A stretch of DNA of 64,000 nt from positions 174,418 through 238,417 of the forward strand of contig NZ_KQ948148.1 of the NCBI RefSeq assembly GCF_001513955.1, read 5' to 3'. Position numbers and translations under genes: made by a program. Below the pieces are notes generated by a model that was given only the letters and a program-made list of their open reading frames with translations, did not search any database and was not told where the DNA came from. Below, one piece after another: positions 8,259 to 16,984 of this stretch; the first letter of the stretch is position 1, and the number at the start of each line of letters is the position of its first letter. The stretch is from Streptomyces pseudovenezuelae. Its GTDB lineage: Bacteria > Actinomycetota > Actinomycetes > Streptomycetales > Streptomycetaceae.

Positions 8259-9677
8259 ATGCCCGCGCCCTCTCGCAAGGTCCTCGGACGTCTCTCCCTC
8301 CCCGAGCGGACCTTCGTCACGGACGCGCTGCGCACCGAGACGGTGGGCGGTGTGCTGCTGCTCATCGCCGCGGTCTCCGCGCTGGTCTGGGCGAACGTCC
8401 CCGCCCTGCAGGGCAGTTACGAGAGCGTCAGCCACTACCACCTGGGCCCCGCGGCCCTGGGGCTCGACCTGTCGATCGCCCACTGGGCCGCCGACGGACT
8501 CCTCGCGATCTTCTTCTTCGTGGCCGGCATCGAGCTCAAGCGCGAGCTCGTCGCCGGTGATCTGAAGGACCCCAAAGCGGCCGCGCTGCCCGTGGCCGCC
8601 GCCCTGTGCGGCATGGCCGTACCGGCTCTCGTCTACACGCTCACCAACCTCACCGGCGGCGGCTCCCTGAGCGGCTGGGCCGTGCCCACCGCCACCGACA
8701 TCGCCTTCGCGCTGGCCGTGCTCGCCGTCATCGGCACCTGGCTGCCGAGCGCGCTGCGCGCCTTCCTGCTCACCCTCGCCGTCGTCGACGACCTCTTCGC
8801 GATCCTGATCATCGCGGTCTTCTTCACGGCGGACATCGACTTCGCCGCGCTCGGCGGCGCGGTCGTCGGCCTCGCGGTCTTCTGGGTGCTGCTGCGCAAG
8901 GGCGTGCGCGGGTGGTACGTCTATGTCCCGCTCGCGCTGGTGATCTGGGCGCTGATGTACAACAGCGGCATCCACGCCACGATCGCGGGCGTCGCGATGG
9001 GCCTGATGCTGCGCTGCACCAGGCGGGAGGACGAGAAGCTCTCCCCGGGCGAGCGCATCGAGCATCTCGTACGGCCGCTCTCGGCGGGCCTGGCCGTCCC
9101 GCTGTTCGCGCTCTTCAGCGCGGGTGTCTCCGTCTCCGGCGGCGCGCTCGGCGATGTGTTCACCCAGCCGGAGACACTGGGCGTGGTGCTCGGGCTGGTC
9201 CTCGGCAAGGTGCTCGGCATCTTCGGCGGGACCTGGCTGACGGCCCGCTTCACCCGGGCCTCGCTCAGCGACGACCTCCAGTGGGCCGACGTGTTCGCCG
9301 TGGCGACCCTCGCGGGCATCGGCTTCACCGTCTCGCTGCTCATCGGGGAGCTCGCCTTCGACGGCGACGCGACGCTGACCGACGAGGTCAAGGCGGCCGT
9401 ACTGCTCGGCTCGCTCACCGCCGCCGTCCTCGCGACCGTGCTGCTGAAGCTGCGCAACGCCCGGTACCGCAAGCTCTACGAGTCCGAGGAGCGCGACGAC
9501 GACCAGGACGGCATCCCGGACGTGTACGAGGAGGACGACCCCGCGTACCACCTGCGCATGGCGGCCATCTACGACCGCAAGGCCGCCGAGCACCGGCGCA
9601 TCGCCGAGCGCAAGACCGCCGAGCGGCTTGCCGAAGTGACGGGCGGGGCAGGCGAGGAGGACGACCGTCGGGCATGA
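8259..9677 (+). CDS. nhaA: Na+/H+ antiporter NhaA
   Basis: Encodes 472 aa with a GGAGGT RBS before ATG 8259. It is a typical NhaA with about 12 hydrophobic helices. The ion-binding Asp pair is at 177-178 (LAVVDDLFAI), and the broken-helix segments around TDIAFALAVLAVIG and GIGFTVSLLIGELAF are recognisable. It exports Na+ (or Li+) in exchange for protons and so supports pH and salt homeostasis. A charged C-terminal tail of ~70 residues (DDDQDGIPDVYEEDD and an RKTAER stretch) is longer than in the E. coli protein and may be regulatory. Confidence 0.95.
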   Translation: MPAPSRKVLGRLSLPERTFVTDALRTETVGGVLLLIAAVSALVWANVPALQGSYESVSHYHLGPAALGLDLSIAHWAADGLLAIFFFVAGIELKRELVAGDLKDPKAAALPVAAALCGMAVPALVYTLTNLTGGGSLSGWAVPTATDIAFALAVLAVIGTWLPSALRAFLLTLAVVDDLFAILIIAVFFTADIDFAALGGAVVGLAVFWVLLRKGVRGWYVYVPLALVIWALMYNSGIHATIAGVAMGLMLRCTRREDEKLSPGERIEHLVRPLSAGLAVPLFALFSAGVSVSGGALGDVFTQPETLGVVLGLVLGKVLGIFGGTWLTARFTRASLSDDLQWADVFAVATLAGIGFTVSLLIGELAFDGDATLTDEVKAAVLLGSLTAAVLATVLLKLRNARYRKLYESEERDDDQDGIPDVYEEDDPAYHLRMAAIYDRKAAEHRRIAERKTAERLAEVTGGAGEEDDRRA

Positions 9678-9736
9678 TCTGACGGGACGGTACAAAAGAC
9701 ACGGCCCATACAGAGTCAGTGATGAGGGAGACCGCG

Positions 9737-10243
9737 ATGAGCGCACCCGACGGCAGCCCGGTCGGCGCCGAACGCAGCATCGGCCAGCTGTTCGCCTCGG
9801 CGACGACCGAGATGTCGGCACTGGTGCACGACGAGATCGCGCTGGCGAAGGCGCAGCTCAAGCAGGACGTCAAGCGGGGCGCCGTGAGCGGCGGCATGTT
9901 CAGCGTGGCCGGCGGGGTCCTGCTGTTCTCGCTGCCGATGCTCAACTTCGCGCTGGCGTACGGCATCCGGACCTGGAGCGACTGGAACCTCGCGGTCTGC
10001 TTCCTGCTGTCCTTCGCCGCCAACGTCCTGGTCGCGCTCGTCCTCGCGCTGATCGGTGTCGTCTTCGCCAAGAAGGCGCAGAAGAGCAAGGGCCCGCAGA
10101 AGGTCGCCGCCTCGATGAAGGAGACGGCCGGCGTGCTGCAGAACGCCAAGCCGCACCCGCGTCCGGGCAACGACAACAAGGCCCTGGAGGAGCGGGTCCG
10201 GGAGACGAAGGCCATCGAGGCTGTGGCACGCTCGTCGTCATGA
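9737..10243 (+). CDS. Phage-holin-like (Phage_holin_3_6 type) membrane protein
   Basis: Encodes 168 aa from ATG 9737, which has GAGGGAG six bases upstream. In-frame starts at 9719/9722 lack an RBS. Layout: a ~60-residue amphipathic N-terminus (MSALVHDEIALAKAQLKQD), two membrane spans (~50-72 and ~84-112), and a basic tail. This matches the actinobacterial holin-superfamily proteins that are chromosomal and not part of a prophage. No lysin or other phage gene is nearby. The function is unknown. It overlaps the hydrolase start by ATGA, so the two are coupled. Confidence 0.82.
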   Translation: MSAPDGSPVGAERSIGQLFASATTEMSALVHDEIALAKAQLKQDVKRGAVSGGMFSVAGGVLLFSLPMLNFALAYGIRTWSDWNLAVCFLLSFAANVLVALVLALIGVVFAKKAQKSKGPQKVAASMKETAGVLQNAKPHPRPGNDNKALEERVRETKAIEAVARSSS

Positions 10244-11181
10244 CCGATCCCGCCGCCCCTTCGGCGCAGCAGCCCGCCTCTCTCGTACGGCCCGACGGTC
10301 CCTGGACGCACCGGGACGTGGCGGCCAACGGCGCGCGCTTCCACATCGCCGAACTGGGCGACGGACCGCTCGTGATGTTCCTGCACGGCTTCCCCCAGTT
10401 CTGGTGGACCTGGCGCCACCAGCTGGAGGCGCTCGCCGACGCCGGCTTCCGGGCCGTGGCCATGGATCTGCGCGGCGTCGGCGGCAGCGACCGCACCCCG
10501 CGCGGCTACGACCCCGCCAACCTCGCCCTCGACGTCACCGGGGTGATCCGCTCCCTCGGTGAGCCGGACGCCGCGCTGGTCGGCCATGACCTGGGCGGCT
10601 ATCTGGCGTGGACGGCGGCCGCGATGCGTCCCAAGCTCGTACGCCGGCTGGCGGTCGCCTCGATGCCGCATCCGCGGCGCTGGCGCTCGGCGATGCTCTC
10701 GGACGTCAAGCAGTCGCGGGCCGGCTCCTACATCTGGGGGTTCCAGCGGCCCTGGATCCCCGAGCGGCAGCTGACCGCGGACGACGGCGCGCTGGTCGCC
10801 GAGCTGATCCGGGACTGGTCCGGCCCCCGGCTGCCGGACGACAAGGCGGTGGAGACCTACCGCGCGGCGATGTGCATCCCCTCGACGGCGCACTGCTCGG
10901 TCGAGCCGTACCGCTGGATGGTGCGGTCGATGGCCCGTCCCGACGGCCTCCAGTTCAACCGGCGCATGAAGCGGCCCGTGCGCGTGCCGACCCTGCATCT
11001 GCACGGCTCGCTCGACCCGGTGATGCGGACGCGCAGCGCGGCCGGGTCCGGGGAGTACGTCGAAGCGCCGTACCGCTGGCGGCTGTTCGACGGCCTCGGA
11101 CACTTCCCGCACGAGGAGGATCCGGTCGCCTTCTCGACAGAACTGATCAATTGGTTGAAGGACCCCGAACCCGATCGGTGA
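10240..11181 (+). CDS. Alpha/beta hydrolase of the epoxide hydrolase type
   Basis: Encodes 313 aa; its ATG overlaps the preceding stop. The oxyanion motif HGFPQFWW and the nucleophile elbow GHDLGG place Asp117 as nucleophile. This is the epoxide hydrolase/haloalkane dehalogenase pattern and not an esterase Ser. The catalytic His is likely in GLGHFPHEED near the C-terminus. It probably opens an epoxide with water in the cytosol; the substrate is unknown. Coupling to a holin-like membrane protein is a recurrent arrangement in streptomycetes, as far as I recall. Confidence 0.87.
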   Translation: MTDPAAPSAQQPASLVRPDGPWTHRDVAANGARFHIAELGDGPLVMFLHGFPQFWWTWRHQLEALADAGFRAVAMDLRGVGGSDRTPRGYDPANLALDVTGVIRSLGEPDAALVGHDLGGYLAWTAAAMRPKLVRRLAVASMPHPRRWRSAMLSDVKQSRAGSYIWGFQRPWIPERQLTADDGALVAELIRDWSGPRLPDDKAVETYRAAMCIPSTAHCSVEPYRWMVRSMARPDGLQFNRRMKRPVRVPTLHLHGSLDPVMRTRSAAGSGEYVEAPYRWRLFDGLGHFPHEEDPVAFSTELINWLKDPEPDR

Positions 11182-11266
11182 CCGAACGGCCACTTGCCCG
11201 GCGCATAGGCCAATTGGGGGGCGTGGGGGCGGTTATCGACCTTGGGGCAGGGGCACACGTCCGGGT

Positions 11267-11452
11267 ATGGGCTGGACGCACGACTACGGTGACGCGGCAC
11301 GCAATCGACGCTCGGGCGCTGCCCTGAGCTCCCACCATCAGGGCGGTGCCCCGCACCTGCCGGGCGGCACGGATCTGAGGGTGGGCATCCCGCGCATCCT
11401 GCGCCGCCGGGCCCGCTGGGTCTCGGTGCGCCTGCGTCACCCCCGAGGCTGA
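11267..11452 (+). CDS. Small basic hypothetical protein
   Basis: A 61-aa ORF, ATG 11267, rich in Arg, Gly and His, ending RRRARWVSVRLRHPRG. It converges on the serine protease gene. It lacks a clear RBS, has no domain I recognise, and could be spurious. I keep it because its amino-acid composition is not the random Arg/Pro/Ala of shadow frames and it fills the gap neatly. Confidence 0.4.
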   Translation: MGWTHDYGDAARNRRSGAALSSHHQGGAPHLPGGTDLRVGIPRILRRRARWVSVRLRHPRG

Positions 11453-11474
11453 CGCACCCGCCGTCCGGCACCTC

Positions 11475-12674
11475 TCACAGTGCGCAGCTGTCGCTGTCCA
11501 CCTGCTGGTTCGCGGTACGACCCTTGGCGATGTCCTCCTGGATCTCGTCCGCGGTGAGCGCGTACCCGGTGTCGGCGTCGTCGAGCGACTTGGCGAAGAC
11601 CACGCCGTAGACCCTGCCCTGCGGGGTCAGCAGCGGGCCGCCGGAGTTGCCCTGGCGGACGGTCGCGTAGAGGGAGTAGACGTCGCGGTCGACGGTCCCC
11701 CGGTGGTAGATGTCCGGTCCGTGGGCGTCGATGCGCCCGCGCACGCGCGCGGAGCGGACGTCGTACGAGCCGTTCTCCGGGAAGCCGGCCACGATCGCGC
11801 TGTCCCCGCTGGCGGCGTCCTCGGACGTGAACTTCAGCGCGGGCGCGTCCAGATCGGGCACGTCCAGGACGGCGATGTCGCGCTCCCAGTCGTAGAGGAC
11901 GACCGTGGCGTCGTACTTCCTGCCCTCACCGCCTATCTGGACCGTGGGCTCGTCGACGCCGCCGACGACATGGGCGTTGGTCATGACACGGCGGTCGCCG
12001 AAGACGAAGCCGGTGCCCTCCAGTACCTTGCCGCAGCTCTGCGCGGTGCCCATGACCTTGACGATCGAGCGCTGGGCGCGGGTGGCGACGGCACTGTGCG
12101 CGAGCTGGGGATCGGGCGGCTGGACCTCCTTGATGGGCTCGTTGGAGAAGGGGCTGAAGACCTGCGGGAAGCCGTTCTGCGCGAGGACCGAGGTGAAGTC
12201 CTTGAACCAGGTGTCGGCGGCGCCGGGCAGCGCCTCCTGCACCCCCAGGAGCACCTTGGAGCTGCGGACCTCCTTGCCGACCGTGGGCATGGTGGTCTGG
12301 GCGAGGGCGGAGCCGATCAGCCAGGCCACCAGCAGCATCGCGAGGACGTTGACGAGGGCGCCGCCGGTGGCGTCCAGGGCCCGGGCCGGGGACCAGGTGA
12401 TGTACCGGCGCAGCTTGTTGCCGAGGTGGGTGGTCAGGGCCTGGCCGACGGAGGCGCAGACGATGACGACGACCACGGCCACGACGGCGGCGACCGTGCC
12501 GACCTCCGCGTGGTCGGTCAGCGCGTCCCAGATGACGGGGAGGGTGTAGACGGCGACGAGACCGCCCCCCAGGAACCCGATCACCGACAGGATGCCTACG
12601 ACGAAGCCCTGGCGGTAGCCGACGATCGCGAACCACACGGCGGCGACCAGCAACAGGATGTCCAGCACGTTCAC
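11475..12674 (-). CDS. MarP-type membrane serine protease (CvpA plus trypsin-like)
   Basis: Encodes 399 aa from GTG 12674. The N-terminal ~125 residues form four membrane spans of the CvpA/colicin V production type. A chymotrypsin-fold protease follows, with His235 (TNAHVV), Asp266 (RDIAVLD) and Ser344 (QGNSGGPL). Cys214 and the Cys near the C-terminus (DSDSCAL) could form the disulfide that activates the mycobacterial relative MarP. The protease domain should lie outside the membrane. MarP protects mycobacteria from acid stress by processing a peptidoglycan hydrolase; whether the role is the same here is inference. Confidence 0.92.
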   Translation of the reverse strand: MNVLDILLLVAAVWFAIVGYRQGFVVGILSVIGFLGGGLVAVYTLPVIWDALTDHAEVGTVAAVVAVVVVIVCASVGQALTTHLGNKLRRYITWSPARALDATGGALVNVLAMLLVAWLIGSALAQTTMPTVGKEVRSSKVLLGVQEALPGAADTWFKDFTSVLAQNGFPQVFSPFSNEPIKEVQPPDPQLAHSAVATRAQRSIVKVMGTAQSCGKVLEGTGFVFGDRRVMTNAHVVGGVDEPTVQIGGEGRKYDATVVLYDWERDIAVLDVPDLDAPALKFTSEDAASGDSAIVAGFPENGSYDVRSARVRGRIDAHGPDIYHRGTVDRDVYSLYATVRQGNSGGPLLTPQGRVYGVVFAKSLDDADTGYALTADEIQEDIAKGRTANQQVDSDSCAL

Positions 12675-12765
12675 CGGTTCGAGCCTCGCCTCATCACTTC
12701 GCGTTCACCACAGGTCGGCCGGCCGGGGGCTGTCCCCGGGAAGACACAGCACGGACGCCACCCTG

Positions 12766-13470
12766 TCATGCGCGCCAGTCGAGCGGGACCTGCTTCTCGC
12801 GGTCCCAGGGACGCTCCCAGCCCGCGTAGTGCAGGATGCGGTCGATGATTCCGGCGGTGAAGCCCCAGACCAGTGCCGATTCGACCAGGAATGCCGGACC
12901 TCGGTGTCCGCTGGGGTGGACGGTCGTCGCACGGTTGTCGGGGTCCGTGAGATCCGCCACGGGAACCGTGAAGACGCGTGCGGTCTCGTTCGGGTCGACG
13001 ACCCCGACCGGGGTCGGCTCGCGCCACCAGCCCAGCACCGGGGTCACCACGAAGCCGCTGACCGGGATGTACAGCTTGGGCAGCACGCCGAAGAGCTGGA
13101 CGCCCGAGGGGTCGAGGCCGGTCTCCTCCTCGGCCTCGCGCAGGGCGGCCCTGAGCGGCCCGTCGCCCTTCGGGTCACCGTCCTCCGGGTCGAGCGCGCC
13201 GCCGGGGAACGACGGCTGCCCGGCGTGCGACCGCAGCGAACTCGCCCGCTCCATGAGCAGCAGCTCGGGTCCGCGCTCGCCCTCGCCGCCCTCGCCGAAC
13301 AGGATCAGCACCGCCGACTGCCGTCCCGCGCCGTTGGCCGGCGGCAGGAAGCGGCTCAGCTGGAGCGGCTCGATCGTCTCCACGGCGTGCACCACCGGGT
13401 CCAGCCAGCCCGGCAGGCCGTCCTTGCTGAGCGTCACGCCCTCCGTATGGCTCGCCCGTGTCATCGCCAC
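12766..13470 (-). CDS. NUDIX hydrolase, CoA pyrophosphatase-like
   Basis: Encodes 234 aa from GTG 13470 (or 232 from ATG 13464, which has a GGGGGTGG upstream). The NUDIX box reads GGALDPEDGDPKGD then LRAALREAEEETGLD, with an insertion before the REAEEETG helix, as in CoA-diphosphatases. The upstream SLRSHAGQPSFPGG matches the family's LLTxRxxxxxxHxGQxxFPGG signature in part. It likely hydrolyses CoA or a related nucleoside diphosphate derivative using Mg2+. It is co-oriented with nth upstream (202-bp gap) and marP downstream. Confidence 0.88.
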   Translation of the reverse strand: MAMTRASHTEGVTLSKDGLPGWLDPVVHAVETIEPLQLSRFLPPANGAGRQSAVLILFGEGGEGERGPELLLMERASSLRSHAGQPSFPGGALDPEDGDPKGDGPLRAALREAEEETGLDPSGVQLFGVLPKLYIPVSGFVVTPVLGWWREPTPVGVVDPNETARVFTVPVADLTDPDNRATTVHPSGHRGPAFLVESALVWGFTAGIIDRILHYAGWERPWDREKQVPLDWRA

Positions 13471-13672
13471 CCCCGTCGTCCTGCACTGCCCAACGCCCGA
13501 CAGGCCCTAGATCGTTCCGCCCGGGCACGCCACCGGGCTTCGGGCGGCGGGGTCGGCGCTGTGGTCCGGGTCGGATTTCCGGTCCGGCCCGGTTCTCCGG
13601 TCCGGTTCAGCTGCAGGGCCCGGCTCGGTGTTCCGGCCCGTGCCGGTCCGCCCGGACCCGCCGTCCGTGTCC

Positions 13673-14758
13673 TCACCCGGTGGCCCCCAGGGGCGGCGCG
13701 GCCTTGCCGCCCGCGTCCAGGTAGGCCTGCGGGGGGTTCAGCCGCTGTCCCGGGAAGCCGCCCTTCTCGTACTTGAGGAGCTTGTGCGCCTTCTCCGGGT
13801 CCGTCTCGCCCTCGCCGTAGGCCGGGCAGAGGGGCGCGACGGGACAGGCGCCGCAGGCGGGTTTGCGGGCGTGGCAGATGCGGCGGCCGTGCCAGATGAC
13901 GTGGTGCGACAGATCCGTCCAGTCGCTCTTCGGGAAGAGCGCGGAGACGGCCGCCTCGATCTTGTCGGGGTCGGTCTCGTCGGTCCACCGCCAGCGCCTG
14001 ACCAGCCGCATGAAGTGGGTGTCGACGGTGATGCCGGGCCGCCCGAAGGCATTGCCGAGGACGACGAAGGCGGTCTTGCGGCCCACACCGGGCAGCGTGA
14101 CGAGGTCGTCGAGCCGCCCCGGGACCTCGCCGTCGAACTTCTCCACGAGGGCCTTGGACAGCCCTATCACCGACTTGGTCTTGGCCCGGAAGAACCCGGT
14201 CGGCCGGAGGATCTCCTCGACCTCCTCGGGGTTGGCCGCGGCCAGGTCCTCGGGGGTCGGGTACTTGGCGAACAGCGCCGGGGTCGTCTGATTGACCCTC
14301 AAGTCGGTGGTCTGCGCGGACAGGACCGTCGCCACGATCAGCTGGAAGGGGTTCTCGAAGTCCAACTCGGGGTGGGCGTACGGGAACACCTCCGCGAGCT
14401 CGCGGTTGATGCGCCGGGCACGGCGGACGAGAGCGGTCCGCGACTCGCTCCTCGGGGGCTTCGTGGCAACCGTCTTGGCGGCCGACGCCTTCTTGACCGC
14501 AGCCGCCGCCTGCTCGGGAGCGGCGGTCGTCTTCTTCGCGGCGGCGGCCTTGCGCACGGGAGCCGCCTTTTTCGCCACCTTCTCCGCTGTCTTCTCCGCC
14601 GTCTTCTTCGCCGAAGCCCTCTTCTCCACCGGAGCCTTCCCTGCCGCTTTTGCCGTTTTCTTTCCGCCCCCGACGCCCTGTTCGCCCAGAGCGGAATCCC
14701 GACGTGCAACCACCCGCCCAGCCCCCTTGGCCTGTGCTCTCACCGGCGTTTTGGACAC
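13673..14758 (-). CDS. nth: Endonuclease III with Lys/Ala-rich N-terminal tail
   Basis: Encodes 361 aa. Residues ~105-335 are a complete endonuclease III: HhH motif LPGVGRKTA with catalytic Lys228, Asp246 in VDTHF, and a 4Fe-4S cluster ligated by Cys295, 302, 305 and 311 (C-x6-C-x2-C-x5-C). It removes oxidised pyrimidines and nicks the abasic site in base excision repair. The first ~100 residues are unlike the E. coli enzyme: repeats of KKTA, EKTAEK, AAAAKK and VKKASAAK resemble the C-terminal tail of histone H1/HupS. The tail is probably disordered and may bind DNA. It is divergent from crp, as in S. coelicolor. Confidence 0.95.
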   Translation of the reverse strand: MSKTPVRAQAKGAGRVVARRDSALGEQGVGGGKKTAKAAGKAPVEKRASAKKTAEKTAEKVAKKAAPVRKAAAAKKTTAAPEQAAAAVKKASAAKTVATKPPRSESRTALVRRARRINRELAEVFPYAHPELDFENPFQLIVATVLSAQTTDLRVNQTTPALFAKYPTPEDLAAANPEEVEEILRPTGFFRAKTKSVIGLSKALVEKFDGEVPGRLDDLVTLPGVGRKTAFVVLGNAFGRPGITVDTHFMRLVRRWRWTDETDPDKIEAAVSALFPKSDWTDLSHHVIWHGRRICHARKPACGACPVAPLCPAYGEGETDPEKAHKLLKYEKGGFPGQRLNPPQAYLDAGGKAAPPLGATG

Positions 14759-14860
14759 CCGGCCAGCCTAGAGCCCGGCACTGACATCCGCCCCGGACCC
14801 CGAAGACCGGCCCCCAATTGGACCCCTGCCGCTTACCCCGGGACATGTGTGCGGCATCCT

Positions 14861-14874
14861 TGTGACAGATCACA
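14861..14874. promoter_or_regulatory. Crp-like palindrome in the nth-crp intergenic region
   Basis: TGTGACAGATCACA is a perfect 5+5 palindrome with the TGTGA/TCACA arms of Crp sites. The spacer is 4 bp where the classical site has 6. It lies 92 bp before the crp start and 103 bp before the nth start, so autoregulation by Crp is plausible but inferred. Confidence 0.5.
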
Positions 14875-14906
14875 CTGTTTGGACCGTCCGGCAAAATGGG
14901 CACCGG

Positions 14907-14930
14907 GTTCCCCTGGTACCAAAGGGGAAC
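14907..14930. promoter_or_regulatory. Inverted repeat in the crp leader
   Basis: Arms GTTCCCCT and AGGGGAAC surround a loop that contains GGTACC. It ends 22 bp before the crp RBS. It could be an operator or a leader hairpin. There is no evidence to choose. Confidence 0.45.
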
Positions 14931-14965
14931 AAGATCCCCTGAGCAGGTCGACAAGGAGAGAACTC

Positions 14966-15640
14966 GTGGACGACGTTCTGCGGCGCAACCCGCTCTTCGC
15001 GGCACTCGACGACGAGCAGTCCGCGGAACTGCGCGCCTCCATGAGTGAGGTGACTCTCGCGCGTGGCGACTCCCTGTTCCACGAGGGCGACCCGGGTGAC
15101 CGGCTCTACGCGGTCACCGAGGGCAAGGTGAAGCTCCACCGCACCTCACCCGACGGTCGCGAGAACATGCTGGCCGTTCTCGGCCCCGGCGAACTCATCG
15201 GCGAGCTGTCGCTCTTCGACCCGGGCCCGCGCACGGCGACCGCCACCGCGCTGACCGAGGTCAAGCTGCTCGGCCTCGGCCACGGCGACCTCCAGCCCTG
15301 GCTGAGCGCGCGTCCCGAGGTGGCCTCCGCGCTCCTGCGGGCCATCGCGCGGCGGCTGCGCAGGACCAACGACCAGATGTCCGACCTGGTCTTCTCGGAC
15401 GTGCCGGGCCGCGTGGCCCGTGCGCTGCTCGACCTCTCCCGCCGCTTCGGCGTGCAGTCCGAGGAGGGCATCCACGTCGTCCACGACCTCACGCAGGAGG
15501 AGCTGGCCCAGCTGGTCGGCGCCTCCCGCGAGACGGTCAACAAGGCCCTCGCGGACTTCGCCCAGCGCGGCTGGCTGCGCCTGGAGGCCCGCGCGGTGAT
15601 CCTCCTGGACGTCGAGAGGCTCGCCAAGCGCTCGCGCTGA
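14966..15640 (+). CDS. crp: Cyclic-AMP-type regulator Crp
   Basis: Encodes 224 aa from GTG 14966 with AAGGAGAG five bases upstream; the frame is open far upstream but this start gives the known Streptomyces Crp length. Residues ~15-130 form the cyclic-nucleotide-binding jelly roll, including GELIGELSLFDPGPRTATATA (phosphate-binding cassette, broken here as GELIGELSLFD then GPRTATATA). Residues ~165-215 form the winged HTH (DLTQEELAQLVGASRETV). In S. coelicolor Crp controls germination and many antibiotic genes. Its divergence from nth is conserved. A strong hairpin follows the stop. Confidence 0.95.
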   Translation: MDDVLRRNPLFAALDDEQSAELRASMSEVTLARGDSLFHEGDPGDRLYAVTEGKVKLHRTSPDGRENMLAVLGPGELIGELSLFDPGPRTATATALTEVKLLGLGHGDLQPWLSARPEVASALLRAIARRLRRTNDQMSDLVFSDVPGRVARALLDLSRRFGVQSEEGIHVVHDLTQEELAQLVGASRETVNKALADFAQRGWLRLEARAVILLDVERLAKRSR

Positions 15641-15667
15641 GCGCGTGACCGTACGAACGACGCAGAG

Positions 15668-15691
15668 GGGCCCCGCCGGCTGGCGGGGCCC
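15668..15691 (+). terminator. Terminator hairpin of crp
   Basis: Perfect 10-bp stem GGGCCCCGCC / GGCGGGGCCC with loop GGCT, 27 bp after the crp stop. Confidence 0.8.
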
Positions 15692-15790
15692 TTCGCGTAC
15701 GGCCGGGGCACTTCGCGTACGGCCGGGGCACTTCGCGTACGGCCGGGGCCCCTCGCGTACGGCCGGGGCACTTCGCGTCCGGCCGGGGGC
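15691..15790. repeat. Five tandem 20-bp repeats behind crp
   Basis: The unit is CTTCGCGTACGGCCGGGGCA, starting at 15691, 15711, 15731, 15751 and 15771. Units 4 and 5 differ by one or a few bases. It follows the crp terminator directly and is not coding in any convincing frame. Confidence 0.85.
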
Positions 15791-16141
15791 GGGACGCGCG
15801 GAGGCGGTTGGCCGGTGCGTCGTCTGGGGGGCCACGGTCGGCACCGCGCGAGAGGGCCCATGGGACGGGACTCGGCCGGGGCCACCGGAACGCGTCCGCG
15901 AGGCCGCACGGTCCGCGAGCGCGCCGGGACCCGCTGGCCCCGCACCCGGCCCCGCCTCGCCGTCGCAGGAGCTCGCGGCGTCCGATCACGTGATCGCCGT
16001 GAGCTGCGCCTGCGGCCGCCACATGCGCCCCCTGCGTGTCATCGGTGACGCTTGACCCTGTACGGCCCCACAGGCCCCACACGGCCCGCCCAGGGCCGTA
16101 AATGAGCTGCCCACGGGTCGGCCCCCGGGCACAGTGATCCC
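15791..16141. other. Intergenic stretch without a recognised gene
   Basis: About 350 bp of GC-rich sequence between the repeat array and the nucleotidyltransferase gene. Open frames cross it on both strands, but their Arg/Pro/Ala composition marks them as shadows. The promoter of the next gene must lie near its right end; I see no clear element. Confidence 0.5.
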
Positions 16142-16984
16142 ATGGCCGCCGCATCTGTTCCGTCCATCGCCCCCAAGGGACTCGACGCCCAGGGCTGCAT
16201 CGAGCGCGAGGGCTCCCTCGGGCGGATCCCGCAGCCTTTCCGCCCGGTCGTCGCCGCCGCCCGCGACCGGGTGCTGGAGCTGTTCGGGCCGCGCCTGCAC
16301 AGCGCGTACCTCTACGGCTCGATCCCGCGCGGCACCGCGCGCGTGGGCCGCAGCGACCTCGACCTCCTGCTCGCCCTGCGGGACGAACCGTCCGACGCGG
16401 ACCGGGAGGGCGTACGGGAACTCGGGGAGGCCCTGGACAAGGAGTTCCCGCAGATCGACGGCGTCGGGACGCTCCTGTACGGCCGGGATGTCCTGCTGAG
16501 CGACCTGGAGCGCCACGACCTGGGCTGGTTCGTGGCCTGTCTGTGCACCCCGCTGCTCGGCGACGACCTCGCGGAGTACCTCCCGCGCTACCGCCCCGAC
16601 TCCCTCCTGGCCCGCGAGACGAACGGCGACCTCGCCCTCCTGCTCCCCCGCTGGCGCGAACGGATCGGGACGGCGGACGCGGACGAGACCCGGACCCGCC
16701 TCGTCCGCGTCATCTCCCGCCGCCTGGTCCGCACCGCGTTCACCTTGGTCATGCCCCGCTGGAACGGCTGGACGAGCGACCTGCGGGAGATGGCCGAGGT
16801 CTGCGCCGCGTACTACCCGGAGCGCGCAGGCCAGGTGAGGGCCGCGGCCGCCCTGGGCCACGACCCGACCGCCGACCCGGCCGTACTGCGCGCGTTTGTC
16901 GACGACCTGGGCCCCTGGCTGGCAGCCGAGTACACGCGCGTGCACGGCGTGAAGGCCCCTAGGTGCGAAGCCCTTCAGGCGTGA
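16142..16984 (+). CDS. Nucleotidyltransferase-domain protein
   Basis: Encodes 280 aa. A pol-beta-type nucleotidyltransferase core is visible at residues ~55-85: YLYGSIPRGTARVGRSDLDLLL, broken here as YGSIPRGTAR then GRSDLDLLL, with the Gly-Ser helix and the two metal-binding Asp of DLD. A long alpha-helical C-terminal half follows, as in aminoglycoside-nucleotidyltransferase-like and MNT-type proteins. It would transfer an NMP to a small molecule or a protein. The target is unknown and there is no adjacent HEPN toxin. The last codons and the stop lie inside a 16-bp tandem repeat. Confidence 0.82.
   Translation: MAAASVPSIAPKGLDAQGCIEREGSLGRIPQPFRPVVAAARDRVLELFGPRLHSAYLYGSIPRGTARVGRSDLDLLLALRDEPSDADREGVRELGEALDKEFPQIDGVGTLLYGRDVLLSDLERHDLGWFVACLCTPLLGDDLAEYLPRYRPDSLLARETNGDLALLLPRWRERIGTADADETRTRLVRVISRRLVRTAFTLVMPRWNGWTSDLREMAEVCAAYYPERAGQVRAAAALGHDPTADPAVLRAFVDDLGPWLAAEYTRVHGVKAPRCEALQA

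Noticed and set aside
9737..10243. Prophage remnant on account of the holin-like protein
   Set aside because: This family is chromosomal in actinobacteria and no other phage gene is near.
15645..16055. Possible gene between crp and the nucleotidyltransferase (ending CACGRHMRPLRV)
   Set aside because: Most of it is the translated 20-bp repeat; no RBS and no recognisable family.
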